A stretch of DNA of 64,000 nucleotides, taken from contig NZ_JBCMUN010000009.1 in NCBI RefSeq assembly GCF_050467285.1, positions 609,846-673,845 on the forward strand, given 5' to 3'. The translations under genes and the position numbers were made by a program. Positions 54,236 through 62,994 of the stretch are shown piece by piece; position 1 is the stretch's first letter; each line of letters opens with the position of its first letter. This DNA is from Paenibacillus_E oryzisoli_A. Lineage in GTDB: Bacteria > Bacillota > Bacilli > Paenibacillales > NBRC-103111. The notes beneath the pieces are model-generated. The model did not search any database, was not told where the DNA came from, and saw only the letters and a program-made list of their open reading frames with translations.

Positions 54236-54265
54236 TTGACAAAAAAAACCACACCCTGATATAGT
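54236..54265 (+). promoter_or_regulatory. Promoter of cysT-cysW-cysA-sbp
   Basis: TTGACA and TATAGT separated by 18 nt, about 55 nt before the cysT start. It lies back to back with the sulfonate promoter; both may respond to sulfur limitation, but I see no operator I can name. Confidence 0.75.
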
Positions 54266-54318
54266 CATGTCATTAAACCAAGTAAAACGGTATGTTTTAT
54301 ACGAATAGGCGGTGCTAC

Positions 54319-55122
54319 ATGCGTATTGTATTGCGAGCGACGGTTCGATCCGTGCTTGTCGGCTATCTCATCGTGTTGTTGCTTATCCCGATAGCTGCCA
54401 TTTATGTCAAAGGCTTTTCGCTGGGCTGGACCCCCTTCTGGGAAGAAGTGACCGGTCCTCTCGCCTGGAAATCCATCGTGCTGACAGTCAAACTCAGTAT
54501 CGTGTCCACACTGATACAAGCGATTATCGGCACGCTTATTGCATTCGTTCTGGTCAGGTATCATTTCCGCGGACGCAGCTTGCTGAACAGCATGGTCGAT
54601 CTCCCTTTTTCATTGCCGACCTCAGTAGCCGGCCTAATGTTTCTTACGCTGCTGGGCCCTTCCAGCCCGCTCGGCAAGTGGCTTGAAGACATTGGCGTCA
54701 AGCTGCTGTACAACCAAACCGCAATTGTTATCGGTCTTGTCTTCGTTACGTTCCCGTTTGTCGTTCGTGCCGTGCAGCCACTGCTGGAACAGCTCGATCC
54801 CGGCGAAGAACAAGCAAGCGCAACGCTCGGCGCATCAAAGTTCTACACGTTTTGCCGAATCGTTTTCCCTGCAATTTTACCAGGTATTGTGGCAGGCTCC
54901 ATGTTGGCTTTTTCCCGCTCATTGGCTGAATTCGGCGCCATCTCCTTAATATCCGGCAACTTGCCGGGCAAAACGATGGTCGCTTCCGTTTATATATATG
55001 GTGAAACGCAGAACTACAATCCCGAAGGCGCGGCTGCGATTTCGCTCGTCCTGCTGACCCTCTCTCTGCTCATTCTTTGGTTCGTACACATCGTAACTCG
55101 CGGAAAGGGGCGCCTGGCATGA
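54319..55122 (+). CDS. cysT: Sulfate ABC transporter permease CysT
   Basis: This 267-residue permease has six transmembrane segments, VDLPFSLPTSVAGLMFLTLLG typical of sulfate/molybdate permeases and the EAA loop EEQASATLGASKFYTFCRIV. It starts at ATG after AGGCGGT; an in-frame extension of nine codons exists upstream. Its stop overlaps the cysW start by 4 nt. Confidence 0.93.
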   Translation: MRIVLRATVRSVLVGYLIVLLLIPIAAIYVKGFSLGWTPFWEEVTGPLAWKSIVLTVKLSIVSTLIQAIIGTLIAFVLVRYHFRGRSLLNSMVDLPFSLPTSVAGLMFLTLLGPSSPLGKWLEDIGVKLLYNQTAIVIGLVFVTFPFVVRAVQPLLEQLDPGEEQASATLGASKFYTFCRIVFPAILPGIVAGSMLAFSRSLAEFGAISLISGNLPGKTMVASVYIYGETQNYNPEGAAAISLVLLTLSLLILWFVHIVTRGKGRLA

Positions 55123-55946
55123 AAAAGCTGCTCATCGGAATCTCCTTTCTTATCGTATTTCTGCTCATTATCCTGCCCTTCATCGGAATCGGCTTTGGCG
55201 CTTTTGAAGAAGGTCCTTCCGCTTTCGTTGATGCCTTGACTAGACCGGAAGCTTTGCACGCTTTGAAAATTTCAGCCATCATCGTCGTGATTGTCACGGC
55301 GCTAAACACCATTGTCGGGGTCTATCTCTCCCTCCAAATCGTGCGCGGCACCTGGCTGTCCCGCTGGCTCAAACCGCTGATCAACGCCATTATCGATCTT
55401 CCGTTCGCGGTTTCGCCGGTCATTGTCGGCCTCATGGTCATCGTCATTTTCGGTCCGAATACGGCGCTCGGCTCTTTCATGGAAGAACATTCGATGAAAA
55501 TCGTCTACGCGATTCCCGGCATGGTCATCGCTACGATGTTTATCACTTTTCCTTTGATGGTGCGGGAAGTCGTGCCGCTTCTTGAAGAAATCGGCACACA
55601 ATCCGAAGAAGCATCCGCTACCTTGGGAGCAGGCTCGCTGCGAACATTTTTTCAAGTCACCTGGCCGAGTATCCGCTGGGGTGTTGTCTACGGTCTAATT
55701 CTTACGATCGCCAGATCGCTTGGCGAATTCGGCTCCATTCTCGTCGTATCCGGAAATATTATCAATCAAACGCAGACGGCAACGACGCTCGTCTATCAAG
55801 ATGCCGAACAATTTCAACTCGTAGCTGCCAACAGCGTCGCGTTCGTGCTGGGACTCATCTCCATTTCCATACTGCTCGCGCTGGAGTGGCTCAAACGCCA
55901 ATCGGAATCCAAACATAACGGAGGAGGCTCCCCCCATGCACATTGA
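55119..55946 (+). CDS. cysW: Sulfate ABC transporter permease CysW
   Basis: The 275-residue permease has IIDLPFAVSPVIVGLMVIVI and EEASATLGAGSLRTFFQVTWP, like CysW. It forms the channel with CysT. Start at ATGA overlapping the cysT stop; the upstream in-frame GTG is inside cysT. The end overlaps cysA by 11 nt. Confidence 0.94.
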   Translation: MKKLLIGISFLIVFLLIILPFIGIGFGAFEEGPSAFVDALTRPEALHALKISAIIVVIVTALNTIVGVYLSLQIVRGTWLSRWLKPLINAIIDLPFAVSPVIVGLMVIVIFGPNTALGSFMEEHSMKIVYAIPGMVIATMFITFPLMVREVVPLLEEIGTQSEEASATLGAGSLRTFFQVTWPSIRWGVVYGLILTIARSLGEFGSILVVSGNIINQTQTATTLVYQDAEQFQLVAANSVAFVLGLISISILLALEWLKRQSESKHNGGGSPHAH

Positions 55947-57021
55947 AGTGAGAAATTTAAACAAACATTACGGGCAGTTTCACGCCATTAAAGATGTGAA
56001 TTTCAGCGTTGAGCAAGGTCATCTCGTCGGTTTGATCGGTCCCAGCGGCGGCGGTAAGACATCGATCCTCCGCATGTTGTCCGGCCTTGAAATTCCGTCT
56101 GGCGGCGACATTTATTTCGATGGCAAGCTGGCCACCCACACGCCGGTACAGGAGCGCGGCATCGGGTTTGTTTTTCAAAGCTATGCACTGTTCAAGCACA
56201 TGACCGTATTCGATAACGTCGCTTACGGACTCAAAGTACTGAAAAAATCGAAAGCCGAGATTCATGACCGTGTCACCTACTTACTTAAATTGATGGGTCT
56301 TGCCGGCAATGAGCGCAAATATCCTCATCAGCTGTCCGGCGGTCAGCGCCAGCGTGTTGCATTCGCCAGAGCGCTTGCGCCTGAACCGAAGTTGCTGCTT
56401 TTGGATGAACCTTTTGCGGCGATCGATGCCAAAATCCGTAAAGAGCTGCGGCTCTGGCTGCGCAACCTCATCAATGAGTTTAAAGTGACGACACTGTTCG
56501 TCACCCATGACCAGGATGAAGCGATCGAAGTAGCGGATGAAATTATTCTCGTCCAGGGCGGTCGCATCGAACAGCAAGGAACGCCGTGGGAAATTTATAC
56601 CCGGCCTGCATCCTCGTTTGCCGCGGATTTCATCGGCGAGTCCAACAAGCTCCAACGCTATAAGCCGCTGATCGGTTTCCCCACTTTGGCCGACTTGCAG
56701 CAGGATGGCGAGTGGCAGCCGGATGTTCATGTGCTCATTCGCCCGGAAAACATTCAAGTGCGACTTCACGACGTTCGCCATCTCGCCTCAGCCGGGGAAA
56801 AAGGCAAAGTAACGCATGTGCATTTCCGCGGAGATTCGTGGTACTTGGAAGTGAAAATCGGGGATTTGAAGCTTTTTGCCTACCAAACGGTTAAAGACAA
56901 AGTGTATCAACCCGGCGATGAAGTCAACGTGCTCATACACCAGATTTCCGTCTTCACCACATCAGGCACCACGTGGCTCGACAATCAGGCCATGCAGGAT
57001 CCACAGCCTGTATTTATATAA
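55936..57021 (+). CDS. cysA: Sulfate ABC transporter ATPase CysA
   Basis: The 361-residue ATPase has Walker A GPSGGGKTSILRMLSG, FVFQSYALFKHMTVFDNVAY, signature LSGGQRQRVAFARAL, Walker B LLLLDEPFAAID and switch VTHDQDEAIEVAD. The C-terminal TOBE-like part (about 250-350) is as in CysA. ATG follows GGAGGCT. Confidence 0.95.
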   Translation: MHIEVRNLNKHYGQFHAIKDVNFSVEQGHLVGLIGPSGGGKTSILRMLSGLEIPSGGDIYFDGKLATHTPVQERGIGFVFQSYALFKHMTVFDNVAYGLKVLKKSKAEIHDRVTYLLKLMGLAGNERKYPHQLSGGQRQRVAFARALAPEPKLLLLDEPFAAIDAKIRKELRLWLRNLINEFKVTTLFVTHDQDEAIEVADEIILVQGGRIEQQGTPWEIYTRPASSFAADFIGESNKLQRYKPLIGFPTLADLQQDGEWQPDVHVLIRPENIQVRLHDVRHLASAGEKGKVTHVHFRGDSWYLEVKIGDLKLFAYQTVKDKVYQPGDEVNVLIHQISVFTTSGTTWLDNQAMQDPQPVFI

Positions 57022-57053
57022 ACCATATATGATTTAAAAGGGAGAGAACTACG

Positions 57054-58178
57054 ATGAAAAAATTGAAATCACTCGGTCTTGTATCTGCAGCACTCTTATC
57101 CGTCAGCATTGCGCTCACAGGCTGCGGAACTGGCTCCAAAACAGAATCATCCCCCGCAGCATCCGCGACTGCTAATGGTTCCACACCGGCGGCATCAACA
57201 GCAGCAAGCACGACGCCTAAAGCTAACGGCGGCAAAGTAACCATTACGATTGGCGCATACTCCATTTTGAAAGAGTCCTTTGATGTCATCTTACCTAAAT
57301 TCAAAGAGGCTTATAAACAAAAAACCGGCGTTACCGTAGAGTTCAACGAATCCTATGTCGCATCCGGCTCGCAAGCTACCGCGATTATACAAGGGTTTGA
57401 AGCGGACATTGCTCCCTTGTCCCTCGAGGGCGACATCCAAAAAATCGTAGAAAAAGGACTTATTACAAGCAACTGGAAAAACAATCAATTCAAAGGCTTC
57501 GTCACGGGCTCCATCACCGCAATCGGTGTGCGAGAAGGCAATCCAAAAGGGATCAAGGACTGGGTCGATTTGACAAAACCAGGCGTTGAAGTACTGATTC
57601 CGAACCCGAGCACATCCGGCGGCGCGAAATGGGATATTAACGGCCTCTACGGCGCCGGGCTGAAAGCGTCTGAAGCGGCTACCGGCAAGCAAGATCCTGC
57701 GGCTGCGAAAGATTTGCTCGCCAAAGTGTACAAAAACATCAAAGTGCTCGACAAGAGCGGCGCCGATTCCTTGGCGACCTTCGATAAAGGTGTAGGCGAC
57801 GCAATCATCACATATGAGAACGAGCTCATCTCCCGTATTCAATCCGGTAAAAAATACGTTGAAGTCGTTCCGAACTACACAACATCCATCGAGAACCCTG
57901 TTGCGATCGTCGATAAATACGTCGACAAGCACGGCAACCGTGAAGCCGTTCAAGCGTTCTATGACTACCTGTTCTCTGTAGACGCGCAAACTGTTTTTGC
58001 AGAGAAAGGCTTCCGCTCTGTTCTGCCGGAAGTTGCGAAGAAATATGAGAAAAACTACACAACACCTGCCGGCCTGTTCAACATCGACTACCTTGGCGGC
58101 TGGGATAAAGTGAACAAAGAGCTGTACGGCAAAGGCGCTATTTGGGAAACAGTCCTCGCTGAGGGCGGCGCGAAGTAA
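57054..58178 (+). CDS. sbp: Sulfate-binding lipoprotein
   Basis: This 374-residue protein has a lipoprotein signal (LLSVSIALTGCG), then ITIGAYSILKESFDVILPKF, FNESYVASGSQATAIIQGFEADI, and PNPSTSGGAKWDINGLYG, the sulfate-binding signature of Sbp/CysP. It binds sulfate or thiosulfate outside the cell. It is the last cys gene, followed by a shared terminator. Confidence 0.94.
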   Translation: MKKLKSLGLVSAALLSVSIALTGCGTGSKTESSPAASATANGSTPAASTAASTTPKANGGKVTITIGAYSILKESFDVILPKFKEAYKQKTGVTVEFNESYVASGSQATAIIQGFEADIAPLSLEGDIQKIVEKGLITSNWKNNQFKGFVTGSITAIGVREGNPKGIKDWVDLTKPGVEVLIPNPSTSGGAKWDINGLYGAGLKASEAATGKQDPAAAKDLLAKVYKNIKVLDKSGADSLATFDKGVGDAIITYENELISRIQSGKKYVEVVPNYTTSIENPVAIVDKYVDKHGNREAVQAFYDYLFSVDAQTVFAEKGFRSVLPEVAKKYEKNYTTPAGLFNIDYLGGWDKVNKELYGKGAIWETVLAEGGAK

Positions 58179-58186
58179 GATGCGGA

Positions 58187-58230
58187 AAGACCCCTTCCGG
58201 GCCTTCAATGAGGCTCAGAGGGGGTCTTCT
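58187..58230. terminator. Shared terminator between sbp and the converging 97-residue gene
   Basis: AAGACCCC and GGGGTCTT form the outer stem, GGCCT/AGGCT an inner one. On the minus strand the arm covers the last codons and stop of the converging gene. Confidence 0.8.
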
Positions 58231-58508
58231 TCGATTAATCGTTTGACGTCACGCTCAGATGGCAAATCCTTCTCATCGAGTTGGGAGGCTTTCTGTTCAT
58301 CCAAGCTTTGCCGGAGGTGCTGTTCATTGTGCCGTTGGATTTTTTGGCGACTCAACCTGAGAATAAGCGCTTGAGCATCCATTTTAATCAGAATAAGAAG
58401 CGTGATGATCAGCGTAAGATCGAACAGCACCATGCCTTCCATTTTGAAGAACACGGCAGCCAGAATATTCAGCGTCACCACGCATAAAAAAACAGATATG
58501 CCTCGCAT
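58215..58508 (-). CDS. Small two-helix membrane protein, hypothetical
   Basis: This 97-residue protein has two transmembrane segments (ISVFLCVVTLNILAAVFF and MVLFDLTLIITLLILIKM) and a charged helical C-terminal half (LRQSLDEQKASQLDEKDLPS). ATG follows AAAGGGG; an upstream frame of 51 codons is inside the DUF817 gene. I know no family. It lies 17 nt after the DUF817 gene, so the two are probably co-transcribed. Confidence 0.7.
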   Translation of the reverse strand: MRGISVFLCVVTLNILAAVFFKMEGMVLFDLTLIITLLILIKMDAQALILRLSRQKIQRHNEQHLRQSLDEQKASQLDEKDLPSERDVKRLIEEDPL

Positions 58509-58525
58509 GAACTTTCCCCTTTCCT

Positions 58526-59296
58526 CTATACGCGATCCGGATATTTCACCCGTTTCAGCTCCGCAACAATAATGATGGAAATAATGACAAGCATGAACCA
58601 GGACGTCATTTTCCCCCAGTGCACCATCTGCCAGACGTGCATCTGGTCCGGATACTTCCAAGCGCCGAAGAACGTAGAAATATTTTCAGCCAGCCAAATA
58701 AAAAAGGCAACTAGCACAAACGAAAGGATCATCGGCATGCTGTACCTGCGCGTCGTGACCGTAAATTCCACTCTCGTTCGATAAAACACGACGACGATCG
58801 CCGCAATCAGCAACCAACGCAGGTCAATCACATAATGATGCGTAAAAAAATTCGCATAGATAGCAATCGAAAGCACAACCGCAAGCCACGTGCGCGGCCA
58901 ACGCACAAATCGCAGATGCAGCCTTTTCCACGCCTGACACACATAACTCGCAACGCTCGAGTACATAAAGCCGCTGTACAGCGGAACGCCCCACCATTTG
59001 GTCAGCGCCTCTTCTGGGTATGCCCAGGACCCCATATGGACTTTAAACAGCTCCAGGCCGAGGCCGATCAAGTGAAACAGCATGATTACTTTAACTTCGT
59101 CAATGCTCTCCCACCCGAACTTGACCAGCGCCCATTGGGCGAGCACACAAACGATCAGAATGAAATCATAACGATATGCGCCATGAAACGGCAACACTTT
59201 GGATAGAGCTAACGTGGCGAAAATAATAACGGGAAAAATGCAGCACAGGGATTCTTCCCACGTAAAAGCCCATAGTTCTCGGATGAAAGTTTTCAT
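58526..59296 (-). CDS. DUF817 family membrane protein (YoaT-like)
   Basis: The 256-residue protein has about eight transmembrane segments. FIRELWAFTWEESLCCIFPV at the start and FKVHMGSWAYPEEALTKWWGV, and AENISTFFGAWKYPDQ with His/Trp-rich loops match DUF817, to which B. subtilis YoaT belongs. The function is unknown. ATG follows AAGGAG. Confidence 0.85.
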   Translation of the reverse strand: MKTFIRELWAFTWEESLCCIFPVIIFATLALSKVLPFHGAYRYDFILIVCVLAQWALVKFGWESIDEVKVIMLFHLIGLGLELFKVHMGSWAYPEEALTKWWGVPLYSGFMYSSVASYVCQAWKRLHLRFVRWPRTWLAVVLSIAIYANFFTHHYVIDLRWLLIAAIVVVFYRTRVEFTVTTRRYSMPMILSFVLVAFFIWLAENISTFFGAWKYPDQMHVWQMVHWGKMTSWFMLVIISIIIVAELKRVKYPDRV

Positions 59297-59338
59297 GCTT
59301 GCTCCTTGGTTATTGGGATAGGGAGTTGGGGACGAAGA

Positions 59339-59752
59339 TTAAGGCTTCCCTGCATCAAAAAACGCCTGCATCTCCCTCACCCACGCTTCGTTGTGCAAAT
59401 AATACACGCTTGCGATTGAATTGTTGGTAAAGCCGAGCTTCATGGTCTTTTTTTCGTACAAAGATACGCCATAGAGAAATCCTACTCGCCCTTCTTGGTT
59501 CGGATCAGGCGTTAGGGTAATCTGACTGACCGTCGTCAGCCATTTCTGTACGGCTGCAGCGTCATCGTAAATGTGAAGCTCTCCCGTCGAGCCGCTGCGT
59601 ATTTCGATGCGGTCTACTTGCCGCAGGTCTCCGGGGTAGAGATCGGCAAGCGTTGTAGGACTCGGCTTAGGCTTGATCTCCTCCTTGCTGCAGCCTAGTG
59701 CAACCAACAATAAGACGAAGCATAAGGCCAAAAGGTTAAGTTTACGTCGCAT
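59339..59752 (-). CDS. Hypothetical lipoprotein
   Basis: This 137-residue protein has a lipoprotein signal (MRRKLNLLALCFVLLLVALG, then Cys21). The rest (DLRQVDRIEIRSGSTGELHI, FLYGVSLYEKKTMKLGF) looks like a small beta-sandwich of a surface lipoprotein. ATG after GGAGG. Function unknown. Confidence 0.75.
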   Translation of the reverse strand: MRRKLNLLALCFVLLLVALGCSKEEIKPKPSPTTLADLYPGDLRQVDRIEIRSGSTGELHIYDDAAAVQKWLTTVSQITLTPDPNQEGRVGFLYGVSLYEKKTMKLGFTNNSIASVYYLHNEAWVREMQAFFDAGKP

Positions 59753-59997
59753 GCATCCTCCACTTTTGAAAAAAGATGACTCCTCGATAGATATTGCCCA
59801 TCTTACCATAGGATGACAGATCGCTTCACCAAATTTCTTATTGACAAAGGAGTGATAAAAGGATGATTCATATATTTATAATCCGATTGTTTTAGTTGTA
59901 TTTATAAGCATCGACCGATCAACCGGGGGCACTGAGGATCCCTTAGTGCCTCCATTTTATTTATAAGGAGGCGTCGCCTAGACACCAGGTTACCATA
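59753..59997. other. Intergenic stretch with an orphan hairpin
   Basis: A GGCACTGAGG/CCTTAGTGCC hairpin with a short T-rich tail lies at about 59927-59960 in the plus orientation, but no plus-strand gene ends before it. The rest is AT-rich. Confidence 0.5.
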
Positions 59998-60522
59998 CTA
60001 ATTCTTAGAAGCAACATCATATCGTATTTGGTCTACCTCATTCTGAGCATACCAAAATTCCAAAGTTTCTTTCCCATCAACATACCCAATTATACTTGAG
60101 CCTTGTTCCCATCTTGTATAATAGCTACCGCCATATAATTGCTTCACTTTGTCAATTGATTCTCCAATGCCTATTCCTTTGTTTGTTCGAAGTGGTTGAG
60201 TGTTTACAGTTGTCATACTAATGCGGATAATTTTATCGTTACCTTTTTGAGTAGCAACCATCAAACCATCATTTAATTCGTAGTAGTCAAACAGTGCATT
60301 TTCTTTTCTTTCATATTCCGTACCGTACTTAACAATAAACCAATCATCCTTCATACTTTGGTGTAACTTTAAGCCATTAATATTTTCATTACTCAAATTA
60401 GTATCCTTTGTAACAAGCGTGTAGAAGTATCTTGGAGAAAAATTCAATTTCATTGAACCCCAGAAATAGAGAGAACCTATAACGATTAGAAATAATATTG
60501 TAAATCCAAACCTCTTCTTCAT
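59998..60522 (-). CDS. AT-rich hypothetical membrane-anchored protein
   Basis: This 174-residue protein has one N-terminal transmembrane segment (FGFTILFLIVIGSLYFWG) and a soluble extracytoplasmic part with ENALFDYYELNDGLMVATQ and VKQLYGGSYYTRWEQGSSII. The ATG follows AGGGGAG. Its A/T-rich codons differ from the GC-rich neighbours, a sign of possible transfer. No family recognised. Confidence 0.72.
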   Translation of the reverse strand: MKKRFGFTILFLIVIGSLYFWGSMKLNFSPRYFYTLVTKDTNLSNENINGLKLHQSMKDDWFIVKYGTEYERKENALFDYYELNDGLMVATQKGNDKIIRISMTTVNTQPLRTNKGIGIGESIDKVKQLYGGSYYTRWEQGSSIIGYVDGKETLEFWYAQNEVDQIRYDVASKN

Positions 60523-61136
60523 TTGTTTCTCCCCTAAACGAAATTCATGGTATATTGGAACACCCATGATATTTTACCAAAATATTCAATATAAGTGAAA
60601 TCCAAAATTTGTAGATTCCGCAATTCTGCCAAGTACTATGAAATCAATGATCATATTTGAAAACTCCAGTTTCCGACTAAGTAAATCACTTGTCATGTGA
60701 CTCATTCATCGGCACCATAGCAAACTGCTTGCTTGCGCCACCACTCATAAATAAAACTCTTCTGCGCCCTTACTTAACTCTGCCGATGGGACTCAGAATT
60801 TGCGTGTAACGGTTATCACAGCGCCTATTCGCCCAGATTTCCGGAATTTCGTAAGGTAACGGATGCCATAGAGCTTATCTCACAAAAATCCGCCCGAAAA
60901 CGCAGCTTTTCAGGGAAATAGGCGCTGCTGTAACCGTTACAGCGAAATCCCCCCACTTTTTGAGGAAATAAGCCCCGTGGGAACCGTTACGCAAAAAAAT
61001 ACCTGGCCGCGCCGCCACTCTATGGCGTCAGCATTGACTGAGGGCATGGCGCTGCTTCAAGGCTGCCTCTCCTTCCCCACCATGCCTACAAAAAAGCGCT
61101 GCACCGGAACCTCGTTCCCATGCAGCGCTTTTTACT
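60523..61136. repeat. Intergenic cluster of GTAACGG inverted repeats
   Basis: About 610 nt without a gene. Two forward units at about 60806-60829 and 60856-60880 start GTAACGG; two reverse units at 60917-60940 and 60966-60990 end with CCGTTAC. Outer and inner pairs can fold into a long cruciform or RNA stem. Near 61080-61135 a GCGCTG-containing hairpin acts as terminator candidate for the thioesterase gene. Confidence 0.6.
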
Positions 61137-61610
61137 TTATAACCGAGTATCCTTCCGCAGCTTGCGGGCTGTGAACCGGGCTTCCGCCGATTCGAACAGC
61201 TTCTTCTCTTCCTCGGTTTCGGGAATGATGCCCGGTACCGGCGTCGGCTGGCCATGCTCATCCAAAGCCACGAACGTCAGAAAAGCCGTCGCCGTGCGTT
61301 TCCGCTCGCCGGTCAGCAGGTTCTCGGATTCGATTTTCACGAAAACCTCCATAGAGCTGCGATGCGTCCACGTCACGAACGCCTCGAGTTGAATGGCCTC
61401 ACCAAGCTTCACCGGCGCAAAAAAATCCAAGCTGTCGCTCGACGCCGTCACGACGGCTTTGCGGGAATGCCGCATCGAGGCGATGGTCGCCACTTTATCC
61501 ATATACTGCATCACGCGGCCGCCAAAGACGGTGTTATGATAGTTCGTGTCTGCGGGCAAAATGATTTCGGTCAACACGGTTCGGGAGAGTCTTGCAGGTT
61601 TTGCGTCCAT
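61137..61610 (-). CDS. Acyl-CoA thioesterase, YkhA-like hotdog
   Basis: The 157-residue hotdog protein has ILPADTNYHNTVFGGRVMQYMDKVA, with conserved Asn/Gly positions, and MEVFVKIESENLLTGERKRTATAFLTFVALDEHG. This matches YkhA/acyl-CoA thioesterase II-type. It releases fatty acids from CoA. ATG follows AGGAGG by 8 nt. It lies 49 nt after purT. Confidence 0.9.
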   Translation of the reverse strand: MDAKPARLSRTVLTEIILPADTNYHNTVFGGRVMQYMDKVATIASMRHSRKAVVTASSDSLDFFAPVKLGEAIQLEAFVTWTHRSSMEVFVKIESENLLTGERKRTATAFLTFVALDEHGQPTPVPGIIPETEEEKKLFESAEARFTARKLRKDTRL

Positions 61611-61659
61611 TGTGTATGCCTCCTGAGATGTCTTACCCACGACCCACGCCATGGTCCTC

Positions 61660-62838
61660 TTACTCGTACGAGATCGTCAGCTTGCTCGCCGCTTCCTTCG
61701 CCAACGCTCTCGCTTCTTCCACCGTCGCGCCGCTGCTCAGCGCAACCGCCATCCGGCGGCCCACCTTCGTCTCCGGCTTGCCGAAAATGCGCACTTGCGT
61801 ATTCGGCACGGACAACGCTTCCGCCAAACCGCCGATTTGGTGCTCGACTTGCTCACGATCCGCCTTCAACGTATAACTTGCTCCCGGTGTCAAAAGACGG
61901 ATGCCTGTGATCGGCAGTCCGAGAATCGCGCGAACGTGCAGCGCAAACTCTGACAGATCCTGCGTCGCCATCGTCACCATGCCGGTATCGTGCGGCCGTG
62001 GCGAAACTTCGCTGAAATAGACGCCTTTCGCCGTTAAGAACAGCTCTACGCCATAAATGCCGTAGCCGCCGAGGGCATCGGTAATCGTCCGAGCCATATG
62101 CTGCGCATCGGCAATCTGAGCTTCCGTCATGTCATGCGGCTGCCAGGACTCGATATAATCGCCGTCCTTTTGGATATGCCCGATCGGCTGGCAGTACGTT
62201 GTGCCCGATACCGAACGTACCGTGAGCAGCGTAATTTCCGACTCAAAATGAATGAACTCCTCGACGATCACACGTGCCTTCTTCGCACGTCCGCCTTCCA
62301 TCGCAATGTTCCAGGATGCCTCCACATCTTCCGGCGTGCGGCATACGCTCTGGCCTTTGCCGGACGAGCTCATGATCGGCTTGATCACGCAAGGCGTGCC
62401 GATCTTCGCCACCGCCGCATGGAGCTCTTCCAGACTGTCGGCAAATTCATACGCAGCTGTGCGGAGGCCCAGCGTTTCCGAAGCCAGACGGCGGATACCT
62501 TCACGGTCCATCGTCAAGCGGGAAGCCGTGGCCGTCGGAATAACGCGATAGCCTTCTTGTTCAAGCTCAACCAGCGTCGGCGTAGCGATCGCTTCAATCT
62601 CCGGAACGATCAGATCCGGACGCTCCTGCTCAATCAACGCCCGAAGCTTGTCGCCATCCAGCATGGGAATGACATGGCTGCGATGAGCCACTTGCATCGC
62701 TGGCGCTCCCTCGTACCGATCGACCGCAATCGTCTCGATTCCGAGGCGCTGCGCCTCAATAACTACCTCTTTGCCAAGCTCGCCTGAGCCTAGCAGCATG
62801 ATTTTCTTCGCTTTTTTCGATAATGGTGCTCCGTACAC
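61660..62838 (-). CDS. purT: Formate-dependent GAR transformylase PurT
   Basis: This 392-residue ATP-grasp enzyme has IMLLGSGELGKEVVIEAQRLG, the ADP-binding PCVIKPIMSSSGKGQSVCR, VYFSEVSPRPHDTGMVTMAT and GRRMAVALSSGATVEEA. It formylates GAR with formate and ATP in purine synthesis. I chose GTG at 62838, 8 nt after GAGGGGGA; a TTG six codons upstream is less likely. I see no known purine or ZTP riboswitch core in its leader. Confidence 0.94.
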   Translation of the reverse strand: MYGAPLSKKAKKIMLLGSGELGKEVVIEAQRLGIETIAVDRYEGAPAMQVAHRSHVIPMLDGDKLRALIEQERPDLIVPEIEAIATPTLVELEQEGYRVIPTATASRLTMDREGIRRLASETLGLRTAAYEFADSLEELHAAVAKIGTPCVIKPIMSSSGKGQSVCRTPEDVEASWNIAMEGGRAKKARVIVEEFIHFESEITLLTVRSVSGTTYCQPIGHIQKDGDYIESWQPHDMTEAQIADAQHMARTITDALGGYGIYGVELFLTAKGVYFSEVSPRPHDTGMVTMATQDLSEFALHVRAILGLPITGIRLLTPGASYTLKADREQVEHQIGGLAEALSVPNTQVRIFGKPETKVGRRMAVALSSGATVEEARALAKEAASKLTISYE

Positions 62839-62994
62839 GCGATGGTTCCCCCTCAATCCTCTTCCAAATTTAACTCAACTTATGTAAAAAACATCCGCAC
62901 CTGACGTCCGCTCTCCACAGAAGCGTCATGCGAGGTCAAATCTCCGCATCTATTGTACTGGATTTCGACAGGAAAAGATAGGGATGGGCCGTCC

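Larger units (their letters stand above)
53987..54318. other. Divergent regulatory region between the two sulfur operons
   Basis: 332 nt holding both promoters, the attenuator-type leader of the sulfonate operon and the short cys leader. It lacks the S-box and T-box core motifs. Confidence 0.75.

Noticed and set aside
54210..54240. CymR operator near the cys promoter
   Set aside because: Only a short ATTCC word fits; too little to claim the long consensus.
53987..54318. S-box or T-box riboswitch for sulfur genes
   Set aside because: The SAM-I core and the T-box GGGTGGNACCGCG motif are absent.
62857..62994. Purine or ZTP riboswitch before purT
   Set aside because: Small stems are present but none of the conserved core bases; no terminator.
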